From: Micromonospora yasonensis | GTDB taxonomy: Bacteria > Actinomycetota > Actinomycetes > Mycobacteriales > Micromonosporaceae | DNA length: 64,000 bases | Direction: 5' to 3' | NCBI RefSeq assembly: GCF_026013475.1 | Contig: NZ_JAPDPH010000006.1 | Coordinates: 1-64,000 of the forward strand | Part shown: positions 7,813-17,281 of the stretch, one piece after another | How the letters are laid out: every line of letters begins with the position of its first letter | How positions within the stretch are numbered: the first letter of the stretch is position 1 | The notes under the pieces: model-generated | The model's database searches: none | What the model was told of the DNA's origin: nothing | The model's input: only the letters and a program-made list of their open reading frames with translations | Position numbers and translations under genes: made by a program

Positions 7813-8682
7813 CTATTGTTGGTAGATCTCCAACTCGACCAGAGTCGAGTAGGCGTATCCGTTGGTGGCCAGCATATTGATGCGGACGGCGCTGGCGGTG
7901 ACCGGCGCGAACCTTGAGCTGTAGCGACCGGCGGTGTGTCCTCGTACCTGCGCCACCGTTTGCCAGCCCCCGTCCGTCAGAGCTTGGACGTCCCAGTCCC
8001 GGAGGGCGAACCGCCGGTCGGCATGCGTGTAGAGGTCGACCCTGCCGATCTGTGCCGGTTTGGCGAGGGTGGTTTGGACCTGGTCCGGAAACTCACTCGG
8101 AGTGGCGTCGGCCCAGGCCGTCGCCGGGCGGTTGTAGCCGAGCAAGGTGTAGGTATGGTTGCCGTCGACGGCGCCGCAGGGGTCCAACACGCCGCCCGTG
8201 GACGAAGCGATGGTTGCCTGGCCGAGGGCGAGGTTGCGGTTGGGGTCGTCGGGCTCTGCCGACACGACGACCGGGACGGTGACCCGCTCGCGTCCCGCCT
8301 CCAGATAGATCGGGTACTCGCCCGGCGGCGTGTCACCGGGTACGCGGACCTCGACCGGCGCGGTGGCGGCGTAATCCGGGGGGACGTATGTGGTGACGAC
8401 CTCGTCCGACACCCGCACCGGCGCCGTGGAGCGGATGAAGGCGCTGGTATAGGTCGGCTGACCGGATTGGTGGTGGAATCCGACCGTCAGCAGCGCCGGA
8501 ATGCACGGGCGCGGCAGCAGGTCCAGCCGCTGCGGCGACGCCGAGATCGTGACGGTTGGGTCCTTCCGGGTTTCGGCCTTCGCCGTGGTGATCTGGCCGC
8601 TGGACGCGACGGCGACCAGCGGGGCTACGACGAGCACGGCCGCAGCGACGCCTCTTCTGGTGGTCATATGCGCGTGGAACAC
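7813..8682 (-). CDS. Secreted protein with C-terminal F5/8 type C (discoidin) domain
   Basis: The roughly 289-aa exported protein has a signal peptide from MTTRRGVAAAVLVVAPLVAVASS to about residue 36. A beta-rich middle follows (VEVRVPGDTPPGEYPIYLEA, an alpha-galactosidase NEW3-like or Ig-like segment). The C-terminal discoidin-like domain (about 155-289) starts at NLALGQATIASS and ends VRINMLATNGYAYSTLVELEIY. The GTG at 8682 was chosen because GGGAGGG sits 8 nt upstream; an ATG at 8667 is the alternative. It is 50 bp downstream of the PhoD-type phosphatase on the same strand, so the two are probably exported together. No catalytic domain is seen; a carbohydrate- or surface-binding role is inferred. 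Confidence 0.75.
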   Translation of the reverse strand: MFHAHMTTRRGVAAAVLVVAPLVAVASSGQITTAKAETRKDPTVTISASPQRLDLLPRPCIPALLTVGFHHQSGQPTYTSAFIRSTAPVRVSDEVVTTYVPPDYAATAPVEVRVPGDTPPGEYPIYLEAGRERVTVPVVVSAEPDDPNRNLALGQATIASSTGGVLDPCGAVDGNHTYTLLGYNRPATAWADATPSEFPDQVQTTLAKPAQIGRVDLYTHADRRFALRDWDVQALTDGGWQTVAQVRGHTAGRYSSRFAPVTASAVRINMLATNGYAYSTLVELEIYQQ

Positions 8683-8732
8683 GTGTCTTTCCCTCCCTTG
8701 CTCCTGAAAGAAGGCCCGGCGCTGGGGCGCCC

Positions 8733-10319
8733 TCATCCGAGCTCCAGCCCCGGTCGTCCGTTTTCCGTGACGAGGGTGGCGTCGGTGCGGATGGGTGCTC
8801 CGGGACGGCTGACGTAGGGGACCACCTTGAAGTCGGTGCGCCACTGCTCGGGCGTGACCTCACAGCGGACGTAGCCGCGCTGGACGTTGTAGTACTTGAT
8901 GTGCGGGAGTTGGCTGGCCAGGGCATCCCGTCCCGGATCGGTGTCAGCGCCGTCTCCAGAGCTGCTGATGGAGGTACCCACGAGCTCGACGCCGACAGTG
9001 GCGGAGTCCGAATCGTCAAAGTTCTTTTTGATCTCACACGCGTTGTTGGCGTGAACGTCGCCGGTGAGGACGACCGGGTTGGCGATGTTGCGGTCGTGGA
9101 AGAAGTCCACGATCCGGTTGCGTTGCGCCTCGTAGCCGTCCCAGGCGTCCATGACGTACCGCTCTCCGGCGTCGTTGGGGTCGAGGTCGAGTTGGGAGAA
9201 GAAGACCTGTTGGGCGAGTACGTTCCAGGTGGCGCCGGACTTGCGGAGCCCGTCGAACAGCCACTGCTCCTGCTGAGCACCGATCATCTGGCGGGCGGGG
9301 TCCCGGGTCAGCGCATCCGGCGGCGCGGTGCCGTCGTTGTAGAGCTGGTCGTCGCGGTACTGACGGGTGTCGAGGACATTGAACTCGGCCAGGTCGCCGA
9401 AGGCGAAGCGGCGGTAGAGGGGCATGTCCGGTCCCTGGGGCAGTTGCGCGAGCCGCAGCGGCATGTGCTCCCAGTACGCGCGGAAGGCGTTGGCCCGACG
9501 CACCAGGAACTGCTCGAAGCTTTCCTGCGGGTAATAGAACGAGTACTTGGATACCCAGTTGCTAAGCACCTCGTGGTCGTCAAGGGTCACGATCCACGGG
9601 AACGCGGCATGGGCCGCCTGCAGGTCCGGGTCTGTCTTGTACTGCGCGAGCCGGAGCCGGAAATCGTCCAGCGTCGCGAGGGTCCGGGCTGGGAAATGTC
9701 CCCGACCGAGCGTGCCCTGGTCGCCGCCTTCGTAGATGTAGTCGCCGAGGTGGAACACCACATCGAGGTCTTCCTGCACCATGTGCTGGTAGGCCGTGTA
9801 GTAGCCGACGACGCGATGCTGACAGGACACGAAGGCGAAGTTCAGGTTCGAGATCGCTGCCCCCAGCGCCGGCGCCGTCTTAGTGCGGCCTACAGGGGAG
9901 ATGTCCGACCCGGCCATGAAGCGGTAGAAGTACTCGGCCGATGGACGCAGACCCCGAACGTCAACGTGGACGGTGTGCGCGTACTCGGAGAGCGCGAACG
10001 CCGTCCCGCGGCGTACCACCCGGCGGAACGCCTCGTCCTCGGCAACCTCCCACCGCACCGGGACCTTCTTGCCGTATTCCATGCCGCCGAACGGCTCCAG
10101 GGGCTCGGGCGCCAGACGGGTCCAGATCACCACCCCGTCGGGCAGGGGATCGCCCGAGGCGATTCCGAGCGTGAACGGATAGCCGCGAATGCGTTGGTCG
10201 GCGGGCGTCGCGGCGACGGGCAGGCCCGTGGCAAGCGCCAGGCCCGCCGCCGCGCCCGTCACCGTCAGGAACCGCCGCCGCGCCCATCTCGCCGCCAGCA
10301 GCTTCTCAACAGAGGACAT
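8733..10319 (-). CDS. phoD: PhoD-type alkaline phosphatase, Tat-exported
   Basis: The 528-aa protein has a twin-arginine-like leader (RWARRRFLTVTGAAAG, residues about 11-26). An N-terminal PhoD_N beta domain (FTLGIASGDPLPDGVVIWTRL) precedes the metallophosphatase core, with motifs FVSCQHR, VFHLGDYIYEGG, TLDDHEVLSNW and VLTGDVHANNACE supplying metal ligands. Family members are Ca/Fe-dependent phosphodiesterases/monoesterases that release phosphate outside the cell. The frame runs about 290 bp further upstream, but the ATG at 10319 places the Tat motif correctly; the ribosome site there is weak. No PHO-box-like direct repeats were spotted upstream. It is followed by the discoidin-domain gene. 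Confidence 0.9.
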   Translation of the reverse strand: MSSVEKLLAARWARRRFLTVTGAAAGLALATGLPVAATPADQRIRGYPFTLGIASGDPLPDGVVIWTRLAPEPLEPFGGMEYGKKVPVRWEVAEDEAFRRVVRRGTAFALSEYAHTVHVDVRGLRPSAEYFYRFMAGSDISPVGRTKTAPALGAAISNLNFAFVSCQHRVVGYYTAYQHMVQEDLDVVFHLGDYIYEGGDQGTLGRGHFPARTLATLDDFRLRLAQYKTDPDLQAAHAAFPWIVTLDDHEVLSNWVSKYSFYYPQESFEQFLVRRANAFRAYWEHMPLRLAQLPQGPDMPLYRRFAFGDLAEFNVLDTRQYRDDQLYNDGTAPPDALTRDPARQMIGAQQEQWLFDGLRKSGATWNVLAQQVFFSQLDLDPNDAGERYVMDAWDGYEAQRNRIVDFFHDRNIANPVVLTGDVHANNACEIKKNFDDSDSATVGVELVGTSISSSGDGADTDPGRDALASQLPHIKYYNVQRGYVRCEVTPEQWRTDFKVVPYVSRPGAPIRTDATLVTENGRPGLELG

Positions 10320-10770
10320 TTCCGAGCTCGCGCCTTCGCCTCGCAACTCTGGTCTCCCTTCCGGATCGGTGACATCTCCGCGCCCTGGCCCTCTGGAACC
10401 ACGAAGCCGCCTCAGCCAGGAAGTTGAGGGAGACTGCGCAATCCGGCTGGCGCGCGCGTTGAACCGCGTGCCCGTCGAGCGGGCCGCTGCACTGTCGTCA
10501 ATGGCGCTTTTTCGATATGCGGAAGAAGAACTCGGGATTTCGCGTCGTCTAAACATGGCAGAGGGGCTGACATCTGTCAAGGTCGATGGAGCGTCTGCCA
10601 GCTCGGACAACGCGTCCCCGCGAGCGGTCAGACAACGGTGGAACTCACGCCGGAACGCGGCCAGCCGCCCGACGCCGATGCTGGATGCGACGGAGGGCGT
10701 GTTCGGGCTTCGTTCATGGCGTGGCCCTGCTCAGGCCGCCGATGACCGTGCGCCTCCCCATGTCTAACCC
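10320..10770. promoter_or_regulatory. 451-bp non-coding stretch upstream of phoD-type gene
   Basis: No convincing gene is seen between the phosphatase start and the end of the EamA gene. It holds an inverted repeat TGACA-TC-TGTCA at 10568-10579. Read on the - strand this forms TTGACA followed by an AT-richer patch (TTTAGAC), so it could combine a -35 element with an operator for the phosphatase transcript. The rest is GC-rich without obvious repeats. Confidence 0.35.
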
Positions 10771-11742
10771 CTAACAGCGACCATGACGCTGCCGGAGGCC
10801 CGGTGATCGTCGATTCGACCACCCGCACACCGCCGCCCGTGCCTTGCCTGTCGAGGCGGTCTGGACGGCCAGGGCGTTGGTCGACACGACGATGGCGATG
10901 CCGAGCCACTCGTGCGGTGCCAGGTGCTGGCCGAGGAGGATGAGGCCGGCGAGCGCGGCCAGTACCGGGTGGATGCTCATGAACACGCCGAAGAAGCGGG
11001 CCGGCACGGTACGCAGCGCGACCAGGTCGGCGGCGTAGGGCACGACCGAGCTGAGGATGCCCGCACCGATGGCGTAGAGGATCGCGGTGCCGGCCAGTCG
11101 TCCCTGCGCGAGCAGGGTGGCCGCGACCGGCAGGGAGAGCAGCGTAGACACCAGGGTTGCCGCCGCCGGTGCCTGCAACCCCGGCAGGCGGGTCCCGACG
11201 AGCCGGTTGAGCAGGATGTACGCCGCCCAACACGCCGCCGCGAGCAGGCCGAGCCCGACGCCGAGGTAGTCGCTGGCCGGGCCCGGTAGGACCAGGACGT
11301 ACACGCCGACGCAGGCGCCCGCCGCGCAGAGCAGGTCGAGCCGGCTTCGTGAGCCGGCCAGGGCGACGGCGAGCGGGCCGAGGAACTCCAGGGTGACGGC
11401 CAGGCCGAGCCCGATCCGGTCGATCGCGGTGTAGAGGCTGAGGTTCATCGTGGCGAAGACCAGCCCGAGCAGCAGGATCGGCCACCATTGCGCCCAGGTG
11501 AAGCGACGCAGGTTCGGGCGTACGGTCGGCAGGAGCACCGCCGCCGCGACGAACTGCCGCACGGCGACGACCCCGGCGGGCCCGAGGGTGGCGAACGCGT
11601 GCGCCCCCAGGGCCGCCCCGACCTGGCTGCTCGCCGCACTTCCGGTCATCGTGGCGATCCCGGCCAGCAGCGGCCCACCGCTGGCGCCAGCCGGTTTGCG
11701 GAGGCCCTGAGCAGCAGCTTCACCTGCCGTCTTCACGGTCAT
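10771..11742 (-). CDS. EamA/DMT-superfamily exporter (RhtA-like)
   Basis: The roughly 323-aa integral membrane protein has about ten hydrophobic helices arranged as two EamA repeats. Examples are VVAVRQFVAAAVLLP and FATMNLSLYTAIDRIG in the first repeat, and LGLLAAACWAAYILLNRLVG and VVPYAADLVALRTVP in the second. It resembles the threonine/homoserine exporter RhtA group, which have a similar 290-320 aa length. ATG 11742 is chosen; a GTG at 11784 would add 14 residues but would start inside a candidate LysR operator. Divergence from a LysR regulator suggests effector-controlled export of an amino acid or similar small molecule. Confidence 0.82.
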   Translation of the reverse strand: MTVKTAGEAAAQGLRKPAGASGGPLLAGIATMTGSAASSQVGAALGAHAFATLGPAGVVAVRQFVAAAVLLPTVRPNLRRFTWAQWWPILLLGLVFATMNLSLYTAIDRIGLGLAVTLEFLGPLAVALAGSRSRLDLLCAAGACVGVYVLVLPGPASDYLGVGLGLLAAACWAAYILLNRLVGTRLPGLQAPAAATLVSTLLSLPVAATLLAQGRLAGTAILYAIGAGILSSVVPYAADLVALRTVPARFFGVFMSIHPVLAALAGLILLGQHLAPHEWLGIAIVVSTNALAVQTASTGKARAAVCGWSNRRSPGLRQRHGRC

Positions 11743-11770
11743 GAAGGCAGTGTCGACCCGCGCCGACTGA

Positions 11771-11813
11771 TGCAAGAAATGCACTAGCCGCCGCAGTTAT
11801 ACGCTTGGCGTAT
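11771..11813. promoter_or_regulatory. Divergent LysR-type control region
   Basis: Between the EamA exporter and the LysR gene lie two dyads: TGCA-AGAAA-TGCA at 11771-11783, which fits the T-N11-A LysR box, and the perfect ATACGC-TTG-GCGTAT at 11799-11813, which overlaps the LysR ATG. The second would allow autorepression and implies a leaderless or nearly leaderless transcript, since no ribosome site precedes ATG 11812. Confidence 0.55.
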
Positions 11814-12693
11814 GGATGTGCAGCTGCGTCAGCTCCGTACCCTCGTCGCGGTGCTCGACGCCGGCACCTTCACCGACGCCGCGGCTGTCCTGGGCGTCTC
11901 CCAAGCGGCGGTCTCGCGCTCCGTCAGCGCCCTGGAAGCGGCGCTCGGCGCCCGCCTGCTCCAGCGAACGACCCGGCACGTCTCGCTCACCCCCACCGGC
12001 GCCCGCGTTGTCGCCGCCGCGCGCCGGGTGCTCGACGAGGTCGCCCACTTGCAACGGATCGTCGAGGAATCCCGCACCGAGCTGCGCGTCGGCTACGCCT
12101 GGGCGGCGCTGGGCAAACACACCAGACGACTGCAGAAGACCTGGGCCGCCGCACACCCCCAGGTGCCGCTGGTGTTCGTCCAGTCCAACACCCCGACCGC
12201 CGGGCTCAGCGAGGGCACCGCCGACGTCGCCGTGGTCCGTCGGCACCTGGTCGATCCCCGCTTCGACACCGCACTGATCGGCGTGGAGGCCCGCTACGCC
12301 GCCGTGGCCACCGACAACCCGCTGGCCCGGCGACGATCGGTACGCACCGCCGACCTGGCCAGGTACACCGTCGCCATCGACAGCCGAACCGGCACCACCA
12401 CACCCGCCCTGTTCCCGCCGGGCGCCGAACCCGCGACCATCCGCACCACCCACGGCGTCGACGAGTGGCTCACCCTCATCGCCGCCGGCCAGGCGGTCGG
12501 CATCACCTCCGAGGCCACCGCCAACCAGAACCCCAGGCCCGGCGTGGCGTACCGCGCCGTCCGCGACGCCCAGCCGATACCGGTCTGGCTGGCCTGGTGG
12601 AAGGACGACCCTCCCGCCCACCTCACCGAACTCGTCAACCTGGCCTGCGAAACCTACCGGACGGCCCAACCCCGGCAGGACCGCCCCACATAG
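11812..12693 (+). CDS. LysR-family transcriptional regulator
   Basis: The 293-aa protein starts MDVQLRQLRTLVAVLDAGTF. The winged helix-turn-helix is TDAAAVLGVSQAAVSRSVSALE (about residues 21-42), followed by the linker LLQRTTRHVSLTPTGARVV. The periplasmic-binding-like effector domain spans about 90-290. Length and order are standard. It is divergent from the EamA exporter, 69 bp away, the classical arrangement in which the regulator controls its neighbour in response to the exported compound. The ATG lies within a palindrome (ATACGC/GCGTAT), pointing to autoregulation. Confidence 0.92.
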   Translation: MDVQLRQLRTLVAVLDAGTFTDAAAVLGVSQAAVSRSVSALEAALGARLLQRTTRHVSLTPTGARVVAAARRVLDEVAHLQRIVEESRTELRVGYAWAALGKHTRRLQKTWAAAHPQVPLVFVQSNTPTAGLSEGTADVAVVRRHLVDPRFDTALIGVEARYAAVATDNPLARRRSVRTADLARYTVAIDSRTGTTTPALFPPGAEPATIRTTHGVDEWLTLIAAGQAVGITSEATANQNPRPGVAYRAVRDAQPIPVWLAWWKDDPPAHLTELVNLACETYRTAQPRQDRPT

Positions 12694-12906
12694 CGGAGTA
12701 CGCCGCCACCCCAGATGCCCAGACGGCTTGCCCGTCTCCGGATCCCGGCAGCCGCATCGCTTGAAACACTTCCGTTCGGCATGGATCAAGTCAGGCCAAT
12801 TGTGCGGACGGGCCCCCGTTTCTTAGAAGGGTGGGAGCGGCGATCTCGGGCCGCGTTCGAACGGGTGCGACCGAGAACTTGGCTATACGAACGACGGAAC
12901 GTTCCA

Positions 12907-12929
12907 CATTGATGATTGAACAGTCAATG
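12907..12929 (+). promoter_or_regulatory. Inverted repeat upstream of phospholipase C
   Basis: CATTGA and TCAATG form a perfect 6-bp inverted repeat with an 11-nt AT-rich spacer, 56 bp before the phospholipase ATG. It is a candidate operator in the 291-bp gap 12694-12984. The regulator is unknown. Confidence 0.4.
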
Positions 12930-12984
12930 AAGATTCGCCCCTCAAGGGTTACCTCTGCTACCGGAGCGACTTAGTCTCCGCGCC

Positions 12985-15900
12985 ATGTCTCACATCTCCC
13001 GCCGCAGGCTTCTCGGCGCCGTCGCCGGTGGCACCGCACTCTCTTTTCTGCCCCCGTCACTGCTGAAGGCGATGGCCGCGCCGCTGCCTCCCGGTGGTAT
13101 GGATGCGATTGAACACGTCATCATCCTGATGCAGGAGAACCGTTCCTTCGACAACTACTACGGCACCCTCAAGGGCGTGCGCGGCTTCGGCGACCGTACG
13201 CCGCTGCGTCTGCCCACCGGGGCCACCGCCTTCGAACAGCCGCGGTCCGGCGGTGGCAAGGTCCTGCCGTTCTCGGCCCGGCAGGCGGCGGTCGCCGCCG
13301 GCCGCCCCGAGAGCGACATCCAGTACCTCGGCGCGCTCCCGCACGGCTTCTCCGACGCCAACCAGGCCCGGGCGAACGGCTGGTGGAACGACTGGGTCGC
13401 GGCCAAGGGCCAGAGCACCATGGCCTTCTACGACCGGCGCGACATCCCCCTCCAGTACGAACTGGCCGACCGTTTCACCATCTGCGACGCCTACTTCTGC
13501 TCGGTCTACGGCTCGACCAACCCCAACCGCAACTACCTGTGGACCGGCACGACCGGCTACGAGCCGGACGGCGTCAACCGAGCTGTCACCAACGCCGCGT
13601 ACTCCTACACCCACGCGGGCTATGACTGGACGACATACCCGCAGCGCCTGGAGGCCGCCGGCGTCTCCTGGCAGATCTACCAGGAGTGGGACAACTTCAC
13701 CGACAACGCGGTGGAGTACTTCCGGCCCTGGAAGGAGATCGGCCGGAAGATCCTCTCCAAGGTCAGCGGCCAGTACTCCACCACAGAGCAGTTCTACGAC
13801 GGCCTGTGGGGCAAGACCGCGGACCAGCGAAAGGCCGCGCTGACGCAGTTCCAGCAGGGTGTCGACTCGCTGACCGAGCCGGAACGCCGGCTGTTCATGC
13901 GGGGCGCCTACCGCTCCGAGCCGAACACCCTCGTCCAGCGGATCAGGTCCGACATCAAGAACGGCACGCTGCCGACGGTGAGTTGGCTGGTTCCGACGGC
14001 GGCACTCTCCGAGCACCCAAGCTCCTCCACCCCGGTCGGCAGCGCCAACCTTATCTACGACCTCCTCGACGCCATCGCGAGCGACCCGAAGACCTGGTCG
14101 AAGACGGCCTTGTTCATCAACTTCGACGAGAACGACGGCTACTTCGACCACGTGCCCGCCCCGGTCGAGCCCCGGCCGGCCTCCGGCAACAGCGACGACT
14201 GGTTCAACGGCCTCCCGGTCGGCCCCGGCCCGCGGGTGCCGATGACGGTCGTCTCGCCGTGGACGGTGGGCGGTTTCGTCTGCTCGGAGGCGTTCGACCA
14301 CACCTCGGTCATTCGGTTCCTGGAGAGGTGGACCGGGGTCCAGGAGCCCAACATCAGCGCCTGGCGCCGCAGCGTGTTCGGCGACCTGACCTCTGCCTTC
14401 GACTTCAACCGCGGATACGCCCAGCCCAAGCTGGAGCAGCCCGGCCGGGTGCCGTCAGCGGTCGGCCGCTGGAACCCCGTACCGCCGAAGAACCAGTCGC
14501 TCCCGCAGCAGGAGGCCGGCACCCGCCCGACGCGCCCCTCTCCGTACCGGCTGTCCCTGCGGGCCGACGTCACTGGCTCCGGCGTCCGCCTCCGCCTCGA
14601 CAACGCGGGCACCACCGCCGCGACGTTCACCGCCTACCCCGGTGACGGCACCGCCCCGCACGCGTGGACCGTCTCCGCGGGCGGGACCGCCGACGACACG
14701 GTCGGGTACGGCGCCGACGGCTACGACCTGCAGGTCACCGGCCCCGGCTGGTCCGTCTGGGAGCTGCGCGGCACCGGTGTGGGCGCCGAGGCGTACCTGG
14801 TCGAGCAGGCCGCCTCCGGCCAGGTGAAGGTCCAGTGCGCCAACCCCTCCACCGCCACCCGCACCCTCCTCGTCGGCGAGTCGGTCTACCCGCGCAACCC
14901 CGGTGACCATGTCCAGACCGTCACCCTCGCGCCCGGCGAGACCCAGACCGTGCCGATCCACCTCCCCGACCACGGCTGGTACGACGTCGTGGTCGTCGAC
15001 CAGGGGGACCCGGCGTTCCTGCGCCGGATGACCGGCCGTCTGGCCGACGGCAGGCCTGGCGTCACCGACCCGGCGACCGGTACCGCCCCGGCGCTGGCCG
15101 CGATGATCACCCTGCCGGAGCCGCTGCCCTCGCTGGACACGCCGTTCGCGCAGGGCAACCCGACCGATGTCGTCGTCACCGTGCGGAACCAGGCCGACGC
15201 CAAGCTCGGCCAGCTCTCGGTCGCCCTGCTCGCCACCTCCGGCTGGACGGTCGAGCGGGCCGCCGCAGCGCCGACGGTGGTCGCCGCCGGGGACTCGGCC
15301 GATGTGCGGTTCACGGTCACGCCTGCCCCGAATGCCACCGCAGGCAGCCTGGTGGTCGCCGCCCACGGCGACGGCAACGGCCTGCTGAGGCTCGCCGAGG
15401 CACGTGTTCGGTCCCGGGTCGCCCCTGCGATGAGCGTCTTACTGACCGGTCCGGCGAGCTCGCCCGGCACCGACGGCACCGTGATGTCGCCGGGCAGGCC
15501 GGTCACCGTGACCGCCACCGTCACCAATGCCGGCAGCACCCCGCTCACCAGCCTGGCCGCCACGCTGGCCCGCCCAACGGGCTGGACCGCCACGCCCAGA
15601 GGCGACGCGCCGACGACCGTTCCAGCCCGCTCCTCCGCCCGCCTGGAGTGGGACGTCGTCGCGCCCGCCTCGGCGGCGCGCGCCTCCGGCAGCCTCAAGG
15701 CGACCGTCACGGCGAAGCTGAGCGACAGCATCCAGCAGGCGACCGCGTCCCTGTCCGCCAAGACCGGGCCCGTCATGACCGGCTACCTGCTCGCGGAGGA
15801 CTTCGAGTCCGTCGTCCCCGCGCTCGCCCCGGCGGCCGACCTCAGCCGGCCCGGCCTGCTCGGCTGGACCCGGACCACCCCCGAGGGCTGGACGGTCACC

Positions 15901-16422
15901 AACGCGGCGGCCATGCCGCAGGGCACCCGGGAACTGCAGGGCTGGACCTTCCTGTCCAAGCAGTTCTGGTTCCCCGGCGGGCAGAACCGCCCCAACTTCG
16001 GCCGGTCCCTCGGCGTCGTCGCGGTCGCCGATCCCGATGACTGGGACGACACCGGCAACCCGTCCGGCCGGGGTCGGTTCGACTCGACCCTGACCACCCC
16101 GGCAGTGGCCATCCCGTCGGGCACCTCCACCCTCCACCTGGGCTTCGACTCCCACTACCGGCAGGAGAGCCCCCAGGAGGCCGAGGTCACCGTCCAGTTC
16201 GACACCGGCGACAAGGTCCAGTTGCTGCACTACAGCAGCGCCACCTCCGGGAACACCAACCAGGGCCAGGACCAGGAGAACCGGCTCGTCCGGCTCTCCT
16301 GCCCCGTCCCGGCCGGGGTCACGTCGGCGAAGGTCAGCTTCCGGATCTTCAACGCCGGCAACAACTGGTACTGGGCGATCGACAACGTCCGCCTGGGCAC
16401 CAGCCCGATCGCCGACGCCTGA
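12985..16422 (+). CDS. Phosphocholine-specific phospholipase C family protein, large, Tat-exported
   Basis: The 1145-aa protein has a twin-arginine leader, SHISRRRLLGAVAGG. The phosphoesterase domain (about 40-510) contains IILMQENRSFDNYYG and NFDENDGYFDH, hallmarks of the non-haemolytic PLC/acid phosphatase family. Two PLC C-terminal beta domains follow (about 530-690; PYRLSLRADVTGSG, LVEQAASGQVKVQC). Usual bacterial enzymes end near 680-700 aa. This one continues with two NEW3-like beta domains (about 725-920) and a beta-sandwich tail (about 930-1140) with repeated Trp/Asn-rich strands. The extra 440 residues probably mediate surface or polysaccharide binding. It likely hydrolyses phospholipid head groups outside the cell. 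Confidence 0.88.
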   Translation: MSHISRRRLLGAVAGGTALSFLPPSLLKAMAAPLPPGGMDAIEHVIILMQENRSFDNYYGTLKGVRGFGDRTPLRLPTGATAFEQPRSGGGKVLPFSARQAAVAAGRPESDIQYLGALPHGFSDANQARANGWWNDWVAAKGQSTMAFYDRRDIPLQYELADRFTICDAYFCSVYGSTNPNRNYLWTGTTGYEPDGVNRAVTNAAYSYTHAGYDWTTYPQRLEAAGVSWQIYQEWDNFTDNAVEYFRPWKEIGRKILSKVSGQYSTTEQFYDGLWGKTADQRKAALTQFQQGVDSLTEPERRLFMRGAYRSEPNTLVQRIRSDIKNGTLPTVSWLVPTAALSEHPSSSTPVGSANLIYDLLDAIASDPKTWSKTALFINFDENDGYFDHVPAPVEPRPASGNSDDWFNGLPVGPGPRVPMTVVSPWTVGGFVCSEAFDHTSVIRFLERWTGVQEPNISAWRRSVFGDLTSAFDFNRGYAQPKLEQPGRVPSAVGRWNPVPPKNQSLPQQEAGTRPTRPSPYRLSLRADVTGSGVRLRLDNAGTTAATFTAYPGDGTAPHAWTVSAGGTADDTVGYGADGYDLQVTGPGWSVWELRGTGVGAEAYLVEQAASGQVKVQCANPSTATRTLLVGESVYPRNPGDHVQTVTLAPGETQTVPIHLPDHGWYDVVVVDQGDPAFLRRMTGRLADGRPGVTDPATGTAPALAAMITLPEPLPSLDTPFAQGNPTDVVVTVRNQADAKLGQLSVALLATSGWTVERAAAAPTVVAAGDSADVRFTVTPAPNATAGSLVVAAHGDGNGLLRLAEARVRSRVAPAMSVLLTGPASSPGTDGTVMSPGRPVTVTATVTNAGSTPLTSLAATLARPTGWTATPRGDAPTTVPARSSARLEWDVVAPASAARASGSLKATVTAKLSDSIQQATASLSAKTGPVMTGYLLAEDFESVVPALAPAADLSRPGLLGWTRTTPEGWTVTNAAAMPQGTRELQGWTFLSKQFWFPGGQNRPNFGRSLGVVAVADPDDWDDTGNPSGRGRFDSTLTTPAVAIPSGTSTLHLGFDSHYRQESPQEAEVTVQFDTGDKVQLLHYSSATSGNTNQGQDQENRLVRLSCPVPAGVTSAKVSFRIFNAGNNWYWAIDNVRLGTSPIADA

Positions 16423-16516
16423 CCGGCCGGCGGCCTGACCGCCTCCGCGCGGGGACGCATGGTCGTCCCCGCGCGGAGCCGCGGTGATGCGCCAGGAGGC
16501 AGGATCCGCACGCCGT

Positions 16517-17233
16517 TCACCGGGGCCTGCGCGACGATGTCCAGCCTTGCTGGTGCAGCCGTTCGATGCCGTCCAGCAGCAGGTCCAGCGCGAACTCGAA
16601 CTCGAACTGGTCGTCACAGCCCTGCCCCACGACCGACTCGTCGTCGTGAGATGCCGCCGTGGCGATCTCCGCGAGGTGCGGGAACCGGGCCGCGACCCCC
16701 GGTGGTAGCGCCGCCGGCGAATCGGGCACGGTCGTGCCGGACCGGCCGGCGCGCCGGGCGGCGTCGAACAACTCCTGGCTAAAGCCCAGGATCCGGCTGC
16801 CCATCGCGTGCATCACGTGATGGGCGAGGTCGGCGGAGAACCCGCCGGCCCGGAACGCCCCGACCATCGAGTCGAGGTAGGCGAGGATGGCCGGCGTCGC
16901 CATGTTCCGCGACTCGATCGCGAGCGGCGCCCAGGGGTGGCGGCGCAGCACCTGCCGCGCCGAGAGGATGCGCCTGCGGACCATGTGCTTCCAGTCGGCG
17001 CCGGGCACCAGCGGGTCGATCTCGCCGACGACCACGTCGATCATGCCATCGAGCAGTTCATCTTTGTTGGCCACGTGCTTGTAGAGGGCCATCGGCACGA
17101 CGCCCAGGTCCTGGGCGAGGTTGCGCATGCTGAGGGATTCGATCCCGGCCTCGTTGGCGAGCGCGACGGCAGCGCGCAGGATCCGGTCCCTGCTCAGCGG
17201 CGTCCGGCGCAACGTATCGGCCTGCTCAACCAT
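16517..17233 (-). CDS. TetR/AcrR-family regulator with TetR_C-type domain
   Basis: The 238-aa repressor has the HTH SMRNLAQDLGVVPMALYKHV around residues 35-54 after RDRILRAAVALANEAGIES. The ligand domain begins DELLDGMIDVVVGEID, as in the TetR_C branch (drug-efflux-type regulators). The open frame extends into the next gene, but the ATG at 17233 gives the standard N-terminus, MVEQADTLRRTPLSRDRI. It is divergent from an NADPH:quinone-oxidoreductase-like gene, and two near-identical palindromes lie between them, so it probably represses both. Confidence 0.9.
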   Translation of the reverse strand: MVEQADTLRRTPLSRDRILRAAVALANEAGIESLSMRNLAQDLGVVPMALYKHVANKDELLDGMIDVVVGEIDPLVPGADWKHMVRRRILSARQVLRRHPWAPLAIESRNMATPAILAYLDSMVGAFRAGGFSADLAHHVMHAMGSRILGFSQELFDAARRAGRSGTTVPDSPAALPPGVAARFPHLAEIATAASHDDESVVGQGCDDQFEFEFALDLLLDGIERLHQQGWTSSRRPR

Positions 17234-17281
17234 CTCGGTCCTCGTCTTCCGGCGACGGTTGAAACCATAACCACCTTGACC

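Noticed and set aside
10320..13000. PHO boxes before the PhoD-type phosphatase and the phospholipase C
   Set aside because: No GTTCA-type direct repeats with 11-bp spacing were seen in either upstream region, so PhoP control is not claimed.
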